Of a stretch of 64,000 nt of DNA, positions 50,844 to 59,945 are shown one piece after another. Positions within the stretch are counted from its first letter, which is position 1; every line of letters starts with the position of its first letter. This stretch comes from Hoyosella sp. YIM 151337. Its GTDB lineage: Bacteria > Actinomycetota > Actinomycetes > Mycobacteriales > Mycobacteriaceae. Made by a program: the position numbers and the translations under genes. The DNA is taken from positions 186,001-250,000 of the forward strand of contig NZ_JAPEIQ010000026.1 in assembly GCF_026041215.1 (NCBI RefSeq), given 5' to 3'. Under the pieces are notes generated by a model. The model made no database searches, was not told the origin of the DNA, and worked only from the letters and a program-made list of their open reading frames with translations.

Positions 50844-51941
50844 CTATCGCACAGCCGCTTCGACAATCGACGCGGGACCGATGGTCGGCAGTACCCGAGT
50901 CACCTCAAGACCGGCGGCGTGCAAAAGGTCCGCGTATTGCGCGGCGGTGCGCTCGCGGCCGCCGGTCTGAATGAGCATTTCGAGATTCAGCCATTTACTG
51001 ACATGCGGGGAGTTCCCCTCCGGGACAACGGCTTCGATCACCAGCACGCGGCTTTGCTTGCCCATCACCGCGCGTACGTTGCGGAGAATATCCAGCGCCT
51101 GGGCTTCGGGCCAGTCGTGAATGATGTTCTTCAAAATGTAGAGCTCCCCACCCTGCGGGACAGCGTCGAAAAACGACCCCGCGACGGCCGTCGCCCGGTC
51201 CGCGACACCAGCCTCGACTAGATAATCACGCCCGCCCGGAAGCACTGATTCTAGATCGAACAGAACGCCGCGCGTGTCCGGCGCCTTCTGCAAGATGGCG
51301 GCGAGCAACCGCCCGTGGCCGCCGCCGACATCGACGATGCTTCGGTACGGCGTGAAATCGTAAGCCGCAAGGACCGGTCCGATCACCATCTCGGACGTTA
51401 CCGTCATCGCGTCATTGAAAACCTCCGCGACCTCCTCGTTCTCTTCGAAGAATTCGAACGCACTGACGCCCCGCAGATGCTCGAGACTCGGCTTGCCGGA
51501 TTGCACCGCGTAGAGCAGATCCCCCCAATGCTCCCAGTGCACGGGATGGCCAATCATCAGGACGAGAGCACGTACCGAGTTCGGCGTGTCCGACCGCAAC
51601 GGCTGGCCAAGCGAGGTCAACTCGAACCGGCCGTCGCGGCGCTCACGGAATACCGATTTTGCTGAAAGCGCTCGGAGCAGCCGCAAAGTCGCGTCGGCAT
51701 CCGCGCCCACTTTTTCCGCGACGCGCTGGGCGTCGATCGGGCCGCCCGCTACCGCATCGGGAATGCCGAGCTTCGTCGCGGTGTAGACCGCCTGGGTGAC
51801 CCAGCTTCCGGTGGCGAGTTCCAGCACGTTGACCGGAGCGGGCGCCAGCCAGTGCGTGAGCTTGATCAAGGCCCCCCGAACTCCTTCGACGGCGCGCACA
51901 ATTCCGATGGGAGGGAGTCTCGGGAGTCCCAGTCCGATCAC
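50844..51941 (-). CDS. O-methyltransferase with N-terminal dimerisation domain
   Basis: A 365-residue SAM-dependent methyltransferase of the plant/antibiotic O-methyltransferase type: a winged-helix dimerisation domain (LATGSWVTQAVYTATKLGIP ... LLRALSAKSVFRE), SAM motif VDVGGGHGRLLAAIL, and catalytic His in ILKNIIHDWPE. It methylates a hydroxyl of an unknown small molecule. The GTG at 51941 has GAGGAG six bases upstream, and the frame beyond it is unsupported. It lies 83 bases after an MFS transporter gene on the same strand, and the pair may export and modify one compound (inference). Confidence 0.9.
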   Translation of the reverse strand: MIGLGLPRLPPIGIVRAVEGVRGALIKLTHWLAPAPVNVLELATGSWVTQAVYTATKLGIPDAVAGGPIDAQRVAEKVGADADATLRLLRALSAKSVFRERRDGRFELTSLGQPLRSDTPNSVRALVLMIGHPVHWEHWGDLLYAVQSGKPSLEHLRGVSAFEFFEENEEVAEVFNDAMTVTSEMVIGPVLAAYDFTPYRSIVDVGGGHGRLLAAILQKAPDTRGVLFDLESVLPGGRDYLVEAGVADRATAVAGSFFDAVPQGGELYILKNIIHDWPEAQALDILRNVRAVMGKQSRVLVIEAVVPEGNSPHVSKWLNLEMLIQTGGRERTAAQYADLLHAAGLEVTRVLPTIGPASIVEAAVR

Positions 51942-52024
51942 GCGCGTCTCCTCACCGTCGGTTTGCTCCCCATTATGGGTTGCTGGGCATGCCGCTCGGT
52001 GAATGTTGCCCGAACCAGCCGCCC

Positions 52025-53404
52025 TCAATCGCGATTGTTACGTGACCTAGCGGGGCGTGCGATCTGCTTCGTGTGGGCTGCGGCACGCCACCAGATCTGC
52101 AGAACGATCAGCAGGAGGGCAGTTACGAGGCCCGTTCCTGCCATCACCATGAACGCGCCGGTGAAACCCCAGACCTCTGCCGCTGTGAGCACGATTAGCG
52201 GTGCAGCCGCGCCACCGAGATGGCCCACTCCATCGGTGACCGCGATGCCAGTGGCGCGGAACTGGTGCGGGAAATGCTCGGCTGTGTACGTGTATAGCAG
52301 CGGGACCAGAAAGCCGATTGTCGACGACGCAATGAACCCGAAAAACATGACGGATGCGGCACCATGAATAACGCCGATCGCGAGTAGCGCCCCCGCCCAC
52401 ACCAGGGCACCCAGTGCCGTGGTGATACGCCGGTCATACCGATCCGCGAGGACCGTCGCGACTACGGCGCCCACCACAAATCCGGTACCGGTTACTACCA
52501 AGAAGGTCAGACTCGAGGTGAGGCTGAACCCGTGATTCGTCAGCAGGGTGGGGGCAAGTGTGAGCCACCCATAATTACCGAGGTAATACACCATCCAAAT
52601 AAGGGTGAACAACGCGGTCAGCCACACGTAGGGAGGACGCAGCAGACTCGCTTGGCTGCCTGGATCCGCTGGTATCGGCGCCACCGGGGCAGGCAGTTCG
52701 CGCCCAGTGATCACGCGCGCCCGGGCCTCTGCCTGACTTATCACACGTTCCGCATCGGCGGTGTGACCGCGCGCCAGCAGCCAGCGCGCTGAGGCGGGCA
52801 TGTCGCGGCGCAGCACCGCGATGGTAAGCCCGCCTGCCGCACCGATGACAAACAGCACGCGCCAGCCCGCGTCGAACGCGGGGATCAAAAACCTGCCGAC
52901 CAGCGGAACCGCAGCAAAACCAGCGAAGGCCATGACACCGACGATGCAGGTGACCCGGCCGCGCAACTTCTCCGGCGCGAGCTCCCCCACATACGTAGTG
53001 ACAGCGGCGATCTCAGCGCCAATCCCCATTCCCGCGATAAACCGGAACACGATCAGCCAGACGATCCCCGGGCTTGCCGCGGCAGCGAGCGTTCCCGCAG
53101 TGAACACGCACACCGAAATCATCATGCTGAGCCGGCGCCCGCGTGTGTCGGCGATCCGGCTGTCGATGAACGCGCCGACGATGTAGCCGGCCAAGCTGCT
53201 CGTGACAGCGAGAGCCGCCACCTTGCTCGAGACCCCGAACTGGTCCGTAATGACCGGAAGTGCAAGGCCGATCGTCACAACATCGAAGTAGGCGAAAAAA
53301 TACCCGGCCCCGATCACGACCAGCAATCGGTTGCCATAGGGCCATACAGGAATGCGGTCAAGCCGGGCGATCAGCGCCGCGCTGTCCCGCTCCGAGGCGG
53401 TCAT
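52025..53404 (-). CDS. MFS transporter (metabolite/sugar porter type)
   Basis: A 459-residue protein with 12 predicted transmembrane helices. The loop between helices 2 and 3 reads DSRIADTRGRRLSM, and the helix 4-6 region (FRFIAGMGIGAEIAAVTTYV, then ELAPEKLRGR) matches the metabolite:H+ symporter/sugar porter clade. The equivalent second-half loop is LADRYDRRIT. The substrate is unknown. It could import or export an acid or aromatic compound related to the neighbouring O-methyltransferase or malic enzyme. The ATG start has GGGAGG upstream. Confidence 0.9.
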   Translation of the reverse strand: MTASERDSAALIARLDRIPVWPYGNRLLVVIGAGYFFAYFDVVTIGLALPVITDQFGVSSKVAALAVTSSLAGYIVGAFIDSRIADTRGRRLSMMISVCVFTAGTLAAAASPGIVWLIVFRFIAGMGIGAEIAAVTTYVGELAPEKLRGRVTCIVGVMAFAGFAAVPLVGRFLIPAFDAGWRVLFVIGAAGGLTIAVLRRDMPASARWLLARGHTADAERVISQAEARARVITGRELPAPVAPIPADPGSQASLLRPPYVWLTALFTLIWMVYYLGNYGWLTLAPTLLTNHGFSLTSSLTFLVVTGTGFVVGAVVATVLADRYDRRITTALGALVWAGALLAIGVIHGAASVMFFGFIASSTIGFLVPLLYTYTAEHFPHQFRATGIAVTDGVGHLGGAAAPLIVLTAAEVWGFTGAFMVMAGTGLVTALLLIVLQIWWRAAAHTKQIARPARSRNNRD

Positions 53405-53454
53405 GCGATTACGCTACGCCTCCCGCAGGTGACCCGTGGCAGAGTCGCCCACAT

Positions 53455-54636
53455 TCAGGCGCGGGCGACCTGAGTGACAGCCATTGCGACGGCGGGAGCG
53501 ACGCGCGGGTCGAGCGGACTTGGCACGATCCGGTCCGGCGTCAACTCATCAGCCACGACATCAGCGATCGCATCCGCGGCCGCAAGCTTCATCTCCTCGG
53601 TGATCATCCGGGCACCGGCATCGAGTGCTCCCTTGAACACACCAGGGAACGCGAGAACGTTGTTGATCTGGTTCGGAAAGTCACTGCGTCCTGTCGCAAC
53701 GATCGCGGCATACTTGCGCGCGATCTCTGGGTGGACTTCCGGGTCGGGGTTCGACATCGCGAACACGATCGATTGCGGCGCCATCGACGAAATGAGAGCC
53801 TCTGGCATTGTCCCGGCGGAAACGCCGATGAAGACATCCGCGCCGGTGAGCGCCTCGGCTGATCCGCCGCTCATTGCACGTGGATTCGTCCGGGCCGCCA
53901 GGTCCGTTTTCACCGGCGTGAGATCCGCGCGTGCTTGTGAAACGATGCCTTTCGAATCCAGCACGATCACATCAGAAACGCCCGCCGCCAGGAGGATGTT
54001 CGTGCACGCCACCCCTGCCGCACCAGCGCCTGAGATCACGACTTTCAGCGAAGTGAGTGGACGCCCCTGCTGGCGCGCCGCATTCTTCAGGGCCGCGAGC
54101 GTCACAATCGCGGTGCCGTGCTGATCGTCGTGCATCACGGGACAGTCCAGCGCTTCGATGAGCCGCTGCTCGATTTCGAAACAGCGCGGGGCCGAGATGT
54201 CCTCGAGGTTCACCGCACCGAAACTCGGACGCACACGGACGATAGTCTCCACAATTTCGTCGACGTCCTGAGTGTCGAGCACGAGCGGGATGGAATCGAG
54301 ACCAGCAAACTTCTTGAAGAGCGCGGACTTCCCTTCCATCACCGGCAACGACGCGCGCGCCCCGATATTGCCGAGCCCCAGAACTGCCGATCCGTCACTC
54401 ACGACTGCGACAAGCCGTTTGGTCCAGGTGTAGCGGTCGGCAAGCGTCTCGTCGGTGGCGATCGCGCGGCTGACCTGCGCGACGCCGGGCGTATAGGCGA
54501 TCGAGAGGTCGCGCTGTGAAGCAAGCGCACTTGTCAGCGACACTTCCAGCTTTCCGCCGACGTGGCTGGCAAAAATTTCTTCCGTGGTGATCTCCGGCGT
54601 GCTCGATGTTTTCGAGACCTCAGGAGCTTCAGTCAT
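53455..54636 (-). CDS. NAD(P)-dependent malic enzyme (no ACT domain)
   Basis: A 393-residue malic enzyme with the same catalytic blocks as the protein at 43469-44857 ([60 protein letters not shown]) but no N-terminal ACT domain. It starts instead with a short Thr/Ser-rich leader. It converts malate to pyruvate with NAD(P)H production. The ATG at 54636 has GGAAGG nine bases upstream. Two divergent malic enzymes in one window suggest separate control of anaplerosis and NADPH supply. Confidence 0.92.
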   Translation of the reverse strand: MTEAPEVSKTSSTPEITTEEIFASHVGGKLEVSLTSALASQRDLSIAYTPGVAQVSRAIATDETLADRYTWTKRLVAVVSDGSAVLGLGNIGARASLPVMEGKSALFKKFAGLDSIPLVLDTQDVDEIVETIVRVRPSFGAVNLEDISAPRCFEIEQRLIEALDCPVMHDDQHGTAIVTLAALKNAARQQGRPLTSLKVVISGAGAAGVACTNILLAAGVSDVIVLDSKGIVSQARADLTPVKTDLAARTNPRAMSGGSAEALTGADVFIGVSAGTMPEALISSMAPQSIVFAMSNPDPEVHPEIARKYAAIVATGRSDFPNQINNVLAFPGVFKGALDAGARMITEEMKLAAADAIADVVADELTPDRIVPSPLDPRVAPAVAMAVTQVARA

Positions 54637-54774
54637 TGCGACAACCCTTCCGTGCCCAGCGCGCGAGACGCGCGCCTCCAAAGACCATGGCTGCACGCCA
54701 CAGTGTTAGTAGCTCCGCACCGAGTAACTTGCGGCGGCAGCGCCGCACACCATGAGGCGTATGTGTGAGATGGC

Positions 54775-55557
54775 TCAGCCGTGAGCCGAACGAATATGTT
54801 CCAAGATGAGCTGGTTTACCTCGCCCGGTCGCTCCGCGCTGGCGAGGTGCGCTCCCGGGCTCACAATAGCAAGCCTGCCCTGCTGGACAGTTTCGGCGAT
54901 GAGCTTTCCGTGGTAAGGCGGCGTCGCGGGATCCTCCGCACCAGCAATAACGAGCGTGGGTGTGGGAATTGTCTCAAGCCGATCGAGGATGTCCATCTGC
55001 TCAATCGCCGTGCAACACGACGCATATCCTTCCGCCGGTATTGCCGCCACCATCTCGCGGAAAAAAGTGATGCGGCCTGGATTCGCTTCCGCCCAGCCTG
55101 GGGTGAACCACCGGCTCACCACCGCTTCGGCGACCGCCTGCGTGCCTTGCTTTCGCACCAGCGCCGCACGCTCGGCCCATCCAGATGCCGGTCCAAGGTC
55201 GGCTGACGTGCAACACAACGTGAGCGTCGAAAGGCGTTCCGGTGAGTTTTCGGCGAGCCACATGCCGACCATGCCGCCGAGCGACAGTCCAGCGAAATGA
55301 ACACGGCGCGCGTTGAGCAGGTTGAGCAGTTCGAGCACGTCACCGCCCAAATCGTCCAGCGAGTACGGGCCGCGCGGCACCGGCGAACCGCCGTGGCCAC
55401 GGTGGTCATAGCGGATAACCCGGTAGCCGGCGTCAGTCAGCGCCGTCACCTGTGGCTCCCACATGCGGACGTCACTTCCCAGCGAGCCGCTGAAGAGGAC
55501 GATGGCACCGTCGTCCGGGCCGTCGCTGACCCAGTTCACGCGCACTGCCACGCTCAT
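54775..55557 (-). CDS. pcaD: 3-oxoadipate enol-lactonase
   Basis: A 260-residue alpha/beta hydrolase with nucleophile Ser92 (GLSLGGM), an oxyanion loop YDHRGHGGS, an acid in GAEDPATP and His in SPGAHLAS. It hydrolyses 3-oxoadipate enol-lactone to 3-oxoadipate in the beta-ketoadipate pathway. The assignment rests on fold plus its position as the last gene of a pcaIJF operon. The start MSVAVRVNW at 55557 overlaps the thiolase stop (ATGA). PcaC (decarboxylase) is not fused and not present in the window. Confidence 0.86.
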   Translation of the reverse strand: MSVAVRVNWVSDGPDDGAIVLFSGSLGSDVRMWEPQVTALTDAGYRVIRYDHRGHGGSPVPRGPYSLDDLGGDVLELLNLLNARRVHFAGLSLGGMVGMWLAENSPERLSTLTLCCTSADLGPASGWAERAALVRKQGTQAVAEAVVSRWFTPGWAEANPGRITFFREMVAAIPAEGYASCCTAIEQMDILDRLETIPTPTLVIAGAEDPATPPYHGKLIAETVQQGRLAIVSPGAHLASAERPGEVNQLILEHIRSAHG

Positions 55558-56729
55558 GCCTCCAACACCACCGCCAGGCCTTGCCCAACGCCAATGCACA
55601 GCGCGGCCAGGCCCCACTTTCCGCCACTGCGGCGAAGCTGACGTGCGAGCTGATTGATCACCCGCGCACCCGATGCGCCCAGCGGATGGCCGAGCGCGAT
55701 TGCTCCGCCATTCACGTTGACGATAGCTGGGTCGAGATCAGGCCAGCTGCGCAGGCACGCCAGCGACTGCGCGGCAAACGCTTCATTCAATTCGACCGCG
55801 CTGAGGTCGCTCCACGTGATGCCAGCACGTTTGAGCGCGATGTCGGCTGCACGTACGGGTCCGATGCCGAAAATATCTGGGTCAACGCCAGCGGCTCCGC
55901 GGCCTGCGATGCGCGCCAGCGGCGTGACATTGAGCGTTTTCGCGGTCGCCTCGTCTGCGAGCAGCAGCGCGGACGCGCCATCAGTAAGCGGTGACGCGTT
56001 TCCCGCCGTGACGGTGCCGGCTCGCCGGAAAGACGGGCGGAGTTTCGCGAGCTTCTCGGCGGTCGTGCCGGGACGCAGTGGTTCGTCCCGTGTGAGTTCC
56101 GTGTCCGGAACTGCTGCGACGTGGTCGTCGTAGAACCCGTTGTCCCACGCGTGCGCGGCTTTCCGGTGGCTGCTCGCGGCGAACTCGTCTTGCTCATCAC
56201 GATCGATGCCGTACTGCTCGGCAAGGCGCTCAGTGCTTTCGCCGAGGGAGATGGTCCACTCGACCGGCATTTCCGGGTTGACGAGCCGCCAGCCCAGCGT
56301 TGTCGAATACAGCGTTTCGCTGTCGGCCGGGTAGGCCTTCTCGGGCTTCGCGAGCACCCAGGGCGCGCGGCTCATCGACTCCACGCCACCGGCGACGACA
56401 ACCGACGCGTCGCCCGTTTCGAGCATCCGGGAGGCGTGCATCATCGCGTCCATGCTTGATCCGCAAAGCCGGTTCACCGTGGTGCCGGTGACAGTGGCCG
56501 GCCAGCCAGCCAGCAGCGCCGACATGCGAGCGACATTACGGTTGTCTTCCCCCGCCTGGTTGGCGGCGCCGAACACCACGTCATCGACGAGAGCAGGATC
56601 GAAGCCGGTGCGCTCACACAGCGCAGCCAGCACGTGGGCACCGAGGTCATCTGGTCGGACGCCGCTCAGCGCACCGCCATACCTGCCGAAGGGAGTGCGG
56701 ACGCCGTCTAGAAGAAACGATGCGGTCAT
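55554..56729 (-). CDS. pcaF: 3-oxoadipyl-CoA thiolase
   Basis: A 391-residue degradative thiolase with nucleophile Cys89 (NRLCGSSMDA), His348 (AIALGHPLGASGAR) and Cys378 (CIGVGQG). VESMSRAPWVLAKPE is typical of PcaF/PaaJ-type thiolases, which cleave 3-oxoadipyl-CoA to succinyl-CoA and acetyl-CoA. Coupled to the CoA-transferase upstream (ATGA overlap) and to the lactonase downstream, it supports the pca assignment over a general fatty-acid thiolase. Confidence 0.92.
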   Translation of the reverse strand: MTASFLLDGVRTPFGRYGGALSGVRPDDLGAHVLAALCERTGFDPALVDDVVFGAANQAGEDNRNVARMSALLAGWPATVTGTTVNRLCGSSMDAMMHASRMLETGDASVVVAGGVESMSRAPWVLAKPEKAYPADSETLYSTTLGWRLVNPEMPVEWTISLGESTERLAEQYGIDRDEQDEFAASSHRKAAHAWDNGFYDDHVAAVPDTELTRDEPLRPGTTAEKLAKLRPSFRRAGTVTAGNASPLTDGASALLLADEATAKTLNVTPLARIAGRGAAGVDPDIFGIGPVRAADIALKRAGITWSDLSAVELNEAFAAQSLACLRSWPDLDPAIVNVNGGAIALGHPLGASGARVINQLARQLRRSGGKWGLAALCIGVGQGLAVVLEA

Positions 56730-57517
56730 GCTGCTGCTTTCAGGGCTCGGAGTTCGTTCAGCTCGGCGGTGGTGGGCGCGGGGGTGGTATCAACGGAGTC
56801 TGCGACCTTCAGATCCCAGCCGGTTGCCTCCTTCACCTGCTCAACCGTGACGCCAGGATGTACCGCAACGAGGATCAGCTCTCCGGCGGAATCGGGACGC
56901 ATGACGCCCAAGTCGGTGATGACGAGGGTGGGACCGTTGCCCCGGAGGCCGAGTGCCGCACGCTCGCCATGGCCGCGTCCGTGACCGAGCGACGTAATGA
57001 AGTCGACCTTATCGACGAACGACCGCCGACTCTGTCGCACCACGACGAACACCTCACCACACGAGGCTGCGATCTCAGGCGCGCCGCCGGCACCGGGCAG
57101 CCGCACTTTGGGGTCGTGGTAGTCCGGACCAATAACGGTGGTGTTGATATTGCCGTACTTGTCGAGCTGCGCGGCGCCGAGAAAGCCCACGTCGATGCGG
57201 CCGGGCTGCAGCCAATAGTTGAACACCTCGGGCACGCTGATCACCGCGTCGGCTGTTTCCGCGAGAATGCCGTCGCCGATCGAGGCCGGCAGGTGATTCG
57301 GCTTCGACCCAAGCGTCCCTGATTCGTAGATGAGGACAAGGTCGTGAGCGTGCGTGCGGCGGGCCAGGTTCGCAGCGGTGGACGGCAGACCGATACCCAC
57401 AAAGCAGCGTTTACCGCTAGTGAGTGCGCGGGCCGCGGCGACGGTCATCATCTCGTCGGCGGTGTAGGTGGTGGACTGCTTGACGGCTTGTGCGGTTACT
57501 GCAATTGCTGAGGTCAT
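56726..57517 (-). CDS. pcaJ: 3-oxoadipate CoA-transferase subunit B (beta)
   Basis: A 263-residue family I CoA-transferase beta subunit. The catalytic glutamate is Glu65 in IYESGTLG, and GAAQLDKYGNINTTVIG and the GAGGAPEIA loop form the CoA site. It transfers CoA from succinyl-CoA to 3-oxoadipate together with the alpha subunit. The start overlaps the pcaI stop by 4 bases, and the end overlaps pcaF by 4 bases. The N-terminal residues (SAIAVTAQAVKQSTTYTADE) are longer than usual by about 15 residues. Confidence 0.9.
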   Translation of the reverse strand: MTSAIAVTAQAVKQSTTYTADEMMTVAAARALTSGKRCFVGIGLPSTAANLARRTHAHDLVLIYESGTLGSKPNHLPASIGDGILAETADAVISVPEVFNYWLQPGRIDVGFLGAAQLDKYGNINTTVIGPDYHDPKVRLPGAGGAPEIAASCGEVFVVVRQSRRSFVDKVDFITSLGHGRGHGERAALGLRGNGPTLVITDLGVMRPDSAGELILVAVHPGVTVEQVKEATGWDLKVADSVDTTPAPTTAELNELRALKAAA

Positions 57518-58335
57518 GCGATGCTCCCGGAGTTCTGATAGACCTTTTCGTCGAGCCAGTCGGCGAACGCGTCCCTATCGCGGCCAATCGGATCCCACGC
57601 CGCGTAATAGGCGTTGTCACGCTCGGAGTAGCCCTGTGCGTAGGAGGGGTGGGCACCGCCGGGGACTTCCGCAACCCGTGTCACAACCCAGCTGGGCAGC
57701 ACAATGCCGCCGGGTACTGGCTCAAGTGTGTCGACAACTTCTTCGACCGTCACGATCGAGCGCTTAGCGGCGAGCACCGCTTCCTTCTGGACGCCGAGCA
57801 GACCCCAAAGCTGGACGTTGCCCTGCCGGTCAGCGCGCTGTGCGTGAACTACCGTGACGTCTGGGTTGATCGCCGGCACAGCCGTCAGCGTCTCGCCCGT
57901 GAACGGGCAGACGATGGGCTTGATGGTATCGGTGACCGTTGGCAAGTCGGTGCCGCGATAGCCACGCAGCACCGCGAACGGCAGACCTGAAGCCCCAGCA
58001 ACGTATCGGTTGGCCATTCCGGCGTGACTATGCTCCTCGATTTCAAGGGGAACTGGCCACGCGTTCTGCACGGCGTCGCGGAAGCGGTGCAGCGAACCGA
58101 CACCAGGGTTGCCGCCCCACGAGAACACCAGTTTGCGGGCACAACCGGCACCGATGAGCTGGTCGTAAATGATGTCTGGAGTCATCCGCACGAGCGTCAG
58201 ATCGCGCTTGCGCTGCCTAATGATTTCCCGTCCCGCCGCCACCGGGATCAGATGAGTGAACCCTTCAAGCGCGACCATGTCGCCGTCGTTGATCAGCTCT
58301 GCGACGGCGTCAGCTAGCGAGGTTATCGTCGCCAC
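57514..58335 (-). CDS. pcaI: 3-oxoadipate CoA-transferase subunit A (alpha)
   Basis: A 273-residue family I CoA-transferase alpha subunit: FTHLIPVAAGREIIRQRKRD near the start, GGNPGVGSLHRFRDA and the CoA-binding ADRQGNVQLWG loop. It is the first gene of the pcaIJFD operon. The GTG start at 58335 has TTGGAG five bases upstream, and the longer frame upstream overlaps the divergent regulator and has no homology. It forms a heteromer with PcaJ. An inverted repeat lies 31 bases upstream, next to a divergent IclR-type gene. Confidence 0.9.
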   Translation of the reverse strand: MATITSLADAVAELINDGDMVALEGFTHLIPVAAGREIIRQRKRDLTLVRMTPDIIYDQLIGAGCARKLVFSWGGNPGVGSLHRFRDAVQNAWPVPLEIEEHSHAGMANRYVAGASGLPFAVLRGYRGTDLPTVTDTIKPIVCPFTGETLTAVPAINPDVTVVHAQRADRQGNVQLWGLLGVQKEAVLAAKRSIVTVEEVVDTLEPVPGGIVLPSWVVTRVAEVPGGAHPSYAQGYSERDNAYYAAWDPIGRDRDAFADWLDEKVYQNSGSIA

Positions 58336-58365
58336 ATGTACTCCAATGTTCGTATTTCGCACGAT

Positions 58366-58382
58366 TGTTCTTATTATGAACA
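58366..58382. promoter_or_regulatory. Inverted repeat in the pcaI/IclR intergenic region
   Basis: TGTTC (58366-58370), seven-base AT-rich spacer, GAACA (58378-58382). It lies in the 97-base gap between divergent pcaI and the IclR-type regulator and overlaps an A/T-rich segment usable as a promoter. A second imperfect repeat, GTTCG-TATTT-CGCAC, lies at 58349-58363. Together they are candidate binding sites for the regulator. Confidence 0.55.
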
Positions 58383-58432
58383 CTGCTACGGCCTGGGTCA
58401 ATGGCGGGCGATCTGGGTTGTACGCTTGGCCC

Positions 58433-59233
58433 GTGACGGCGACACACGACGACAGCGACCGGGGCGCACACTTTGTGCAGTCCCTCGAGCGCGGCCTCGC
58501 CGTAATCAGATGCTTTGGCGCCGAGCACCCTCGACTCACACTGTCCGAAGTGGCGCACGAAACTGGACTGACCCGCGCCGCGGCCAGGCGGTTCCTGCTC
58601 ACGCTCGCGGACCTTGGATACGTGCGTTCGGATGGGCGGTACTTCAGCCTCACCGCGCGTGTGCTTGAACTAGGGTTTTCGTACCTATCGAGCCTGACAC
58701 TGCCCGAAGTGGCGAACCCGCACCTCGAACGGCTCTCAGCGGCGGTGCACGAATCCTGTTCTGTATCAGTGCTCGACGCTGGAGAAGTCGTTTACGTTGC
58801 GCGAGTCGCGGCGTCACGAATCATGACGGTGAGCATTAACGTAGGCACGCGCTTCCCCGCCTACGCGACATCAATGGGGCATGTTTTGCTCGCGGGTCTC
58901 ACGCCTGAAGCCCTTGACGATTACCTTGCCGCAACGACGTTCACCCCATTCACCGATCGTACGATCACGGATGAGTATTCGCTTCGCCAGGAGCTAGAAC
59001 GTGTTCGCAGACAGGGCTTTTCGATCGTCGATCAAGAGCTCGAAGAAGGGTTGCGCTCCATCGCAGCGCCCATTCGAGACCCCGGCGGGACGGTGATCGC
59101 TGCAGTGAATATTTCCGCGCACACCTCCCGCCGCACGATCAGCGCGATGAGGAGCGAACTGCTGCCGCCGCTGCTCACGGCAGCGGAGAATATCCAGGCC
59201 GATTTGGCGCGCGGCGGCGTGCGCGCCCGCTAA
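58433..59233 (+). CDS. pcaR: IclR-family transcriptional regulator of the pca operon (PcaR-like)
   Basis: A 266-residue IclR protein. The N-terminal winged helix (FVQSLERGLAVIRCFG, SEVAHETGLTRAAARRFLLT) is followed by the ligand-binding domain (ARVAASRIMTVSINVGTRFP, YATSMGHVLLA, QELEEGLRSIAAPIRD). This is the PcaR/PcaU/CatR subgroup that responds to 3-oxoadipate or related aromatics. The GTG at 58433 fits the family start. A TACGCT ends six bases before it and could be the -10 of a leaderless mRNA. It is divergent from pcaIJFD, so regulation of that operon is likely. Confidence 0.88.
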   Translation: MTATHDDSDRGAHFVQSLERGLAVIRCFGAEHPRLTLSEVAHETGLTRAAARRFLLTLADLGYVRSDGRYFSLTARVLELGFSYLSSLTLPEVANPHLERLSAAVHESCSVSVLDAGEVVYVARVAASRIMTVSINVGTRFPAYATSMGHVLLAGLTPEALDDYLAATTFTPFTDRTITDEYSLRQELERVRRQGFSIVDQELEEGLRSIAAPIRDPGGTVIAAVNISAHTSRRTISAMRSELLPPLLTAAENIQADLARGGVRAR

Positions 59234-59931
59234 GCGACCTTCAACTCGGCGAGGTATCCGATCAGCAGCGCGGTCAGGTCGTCAGGGCGCGCGAGCGCGG
59301 ACAGGTGGCCGCTGTCGATGACATCAGGTTCGATACCGAGCCGTTCACGACTGAGCCCCTGCATGAAACCGAGCGGGAACAAGCGGTCATAACGGCCTGC
59401 GATGACTCGGGTAGGCACTGCGGGCCAGTCCGGCCCATCCCAGCCCGCCGCGAACGGTGTTTCCGACTGATCCCGGACGTGCGCGGCACTATCAGTGACG
59501 ACCTCGCGGGATACGTCGTGCAGAAAGAGTTCCAGCGGGTCGAAGGGTGCGTCGGGGTCGCGGCCCTGCGCATTCGCGTACTCCCGAGCCGCATCCGGCT
59601 GGCGAGTACTGGCCCACCATTCGCCGCCGGATTCGCCGGGCCGCGGAATCATTGGACACGTCAGCACAAGTAACGCAGCGGACACCCGCTCACACGTCCG
59701 CACCGCGGTGTAAGCACCCATCGATTGCCCGACAACAACGAGCGGCTGCATCACAGGATCCGGCAGCGCGGCGACAGCTGTATCGGTGTACTCGGCGAAG
59801 CCCGCGGTGTCATCGTCAACCGGCAGATCCGGTGTGATGACGGTATGACCGTACTGCTCGAGCAGTGGCGCGACGCGGTGCCAGTACCATGGGCCGGCAC
59901 CGGCGCCAGGTATGAGCAGGAATGTTGCCAT
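59230..59931 (-). CDS. Alpha/beta hydrolase
   Basis: A 233-residue alpha/beta hydrolase with nucleophile Ser70 (VVGQSMGAYT), an acid in AGRYDRLFP and catalytic His in DSGHLSAL. The early LIPGAGAGPWYWHRVAPLL motif resembles salicylate-esterase/MenH-like small hydrolases. The substrate is unknown. The ATG at 59931 has GAAGGG six bases upstream. It lies 14 bases downstream of the DUF952-cupin gene on the same strand and is likely co-transcribed. The 3' end overlaps the convergent IclR gene by 4 bases. Confidence 0.85.
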   Translation of the reverse strand: MATFLLIPGAGAGPWYWHRVAPLLEQYGHTVITPDLPVDDDTAGFAEYTDTAVAALPDPVMQPLVVVGQSMGAYTAVRTCERVSAALLVLTCPMIPRPGESGGEWWASTRQPDAAREYANAQGRDPDAPFDPLELFLHDVSREVVTDSAAHVRDQSETPFAAGWDGPDWPAVPTRVIAGRYDRLFPLGFMQGLSRERLGIEPDVIDSGHLSALARPDDLTALLIGYLAELKVA

Positions 59932-59945
59932 GGCTGTCCCTTCCG

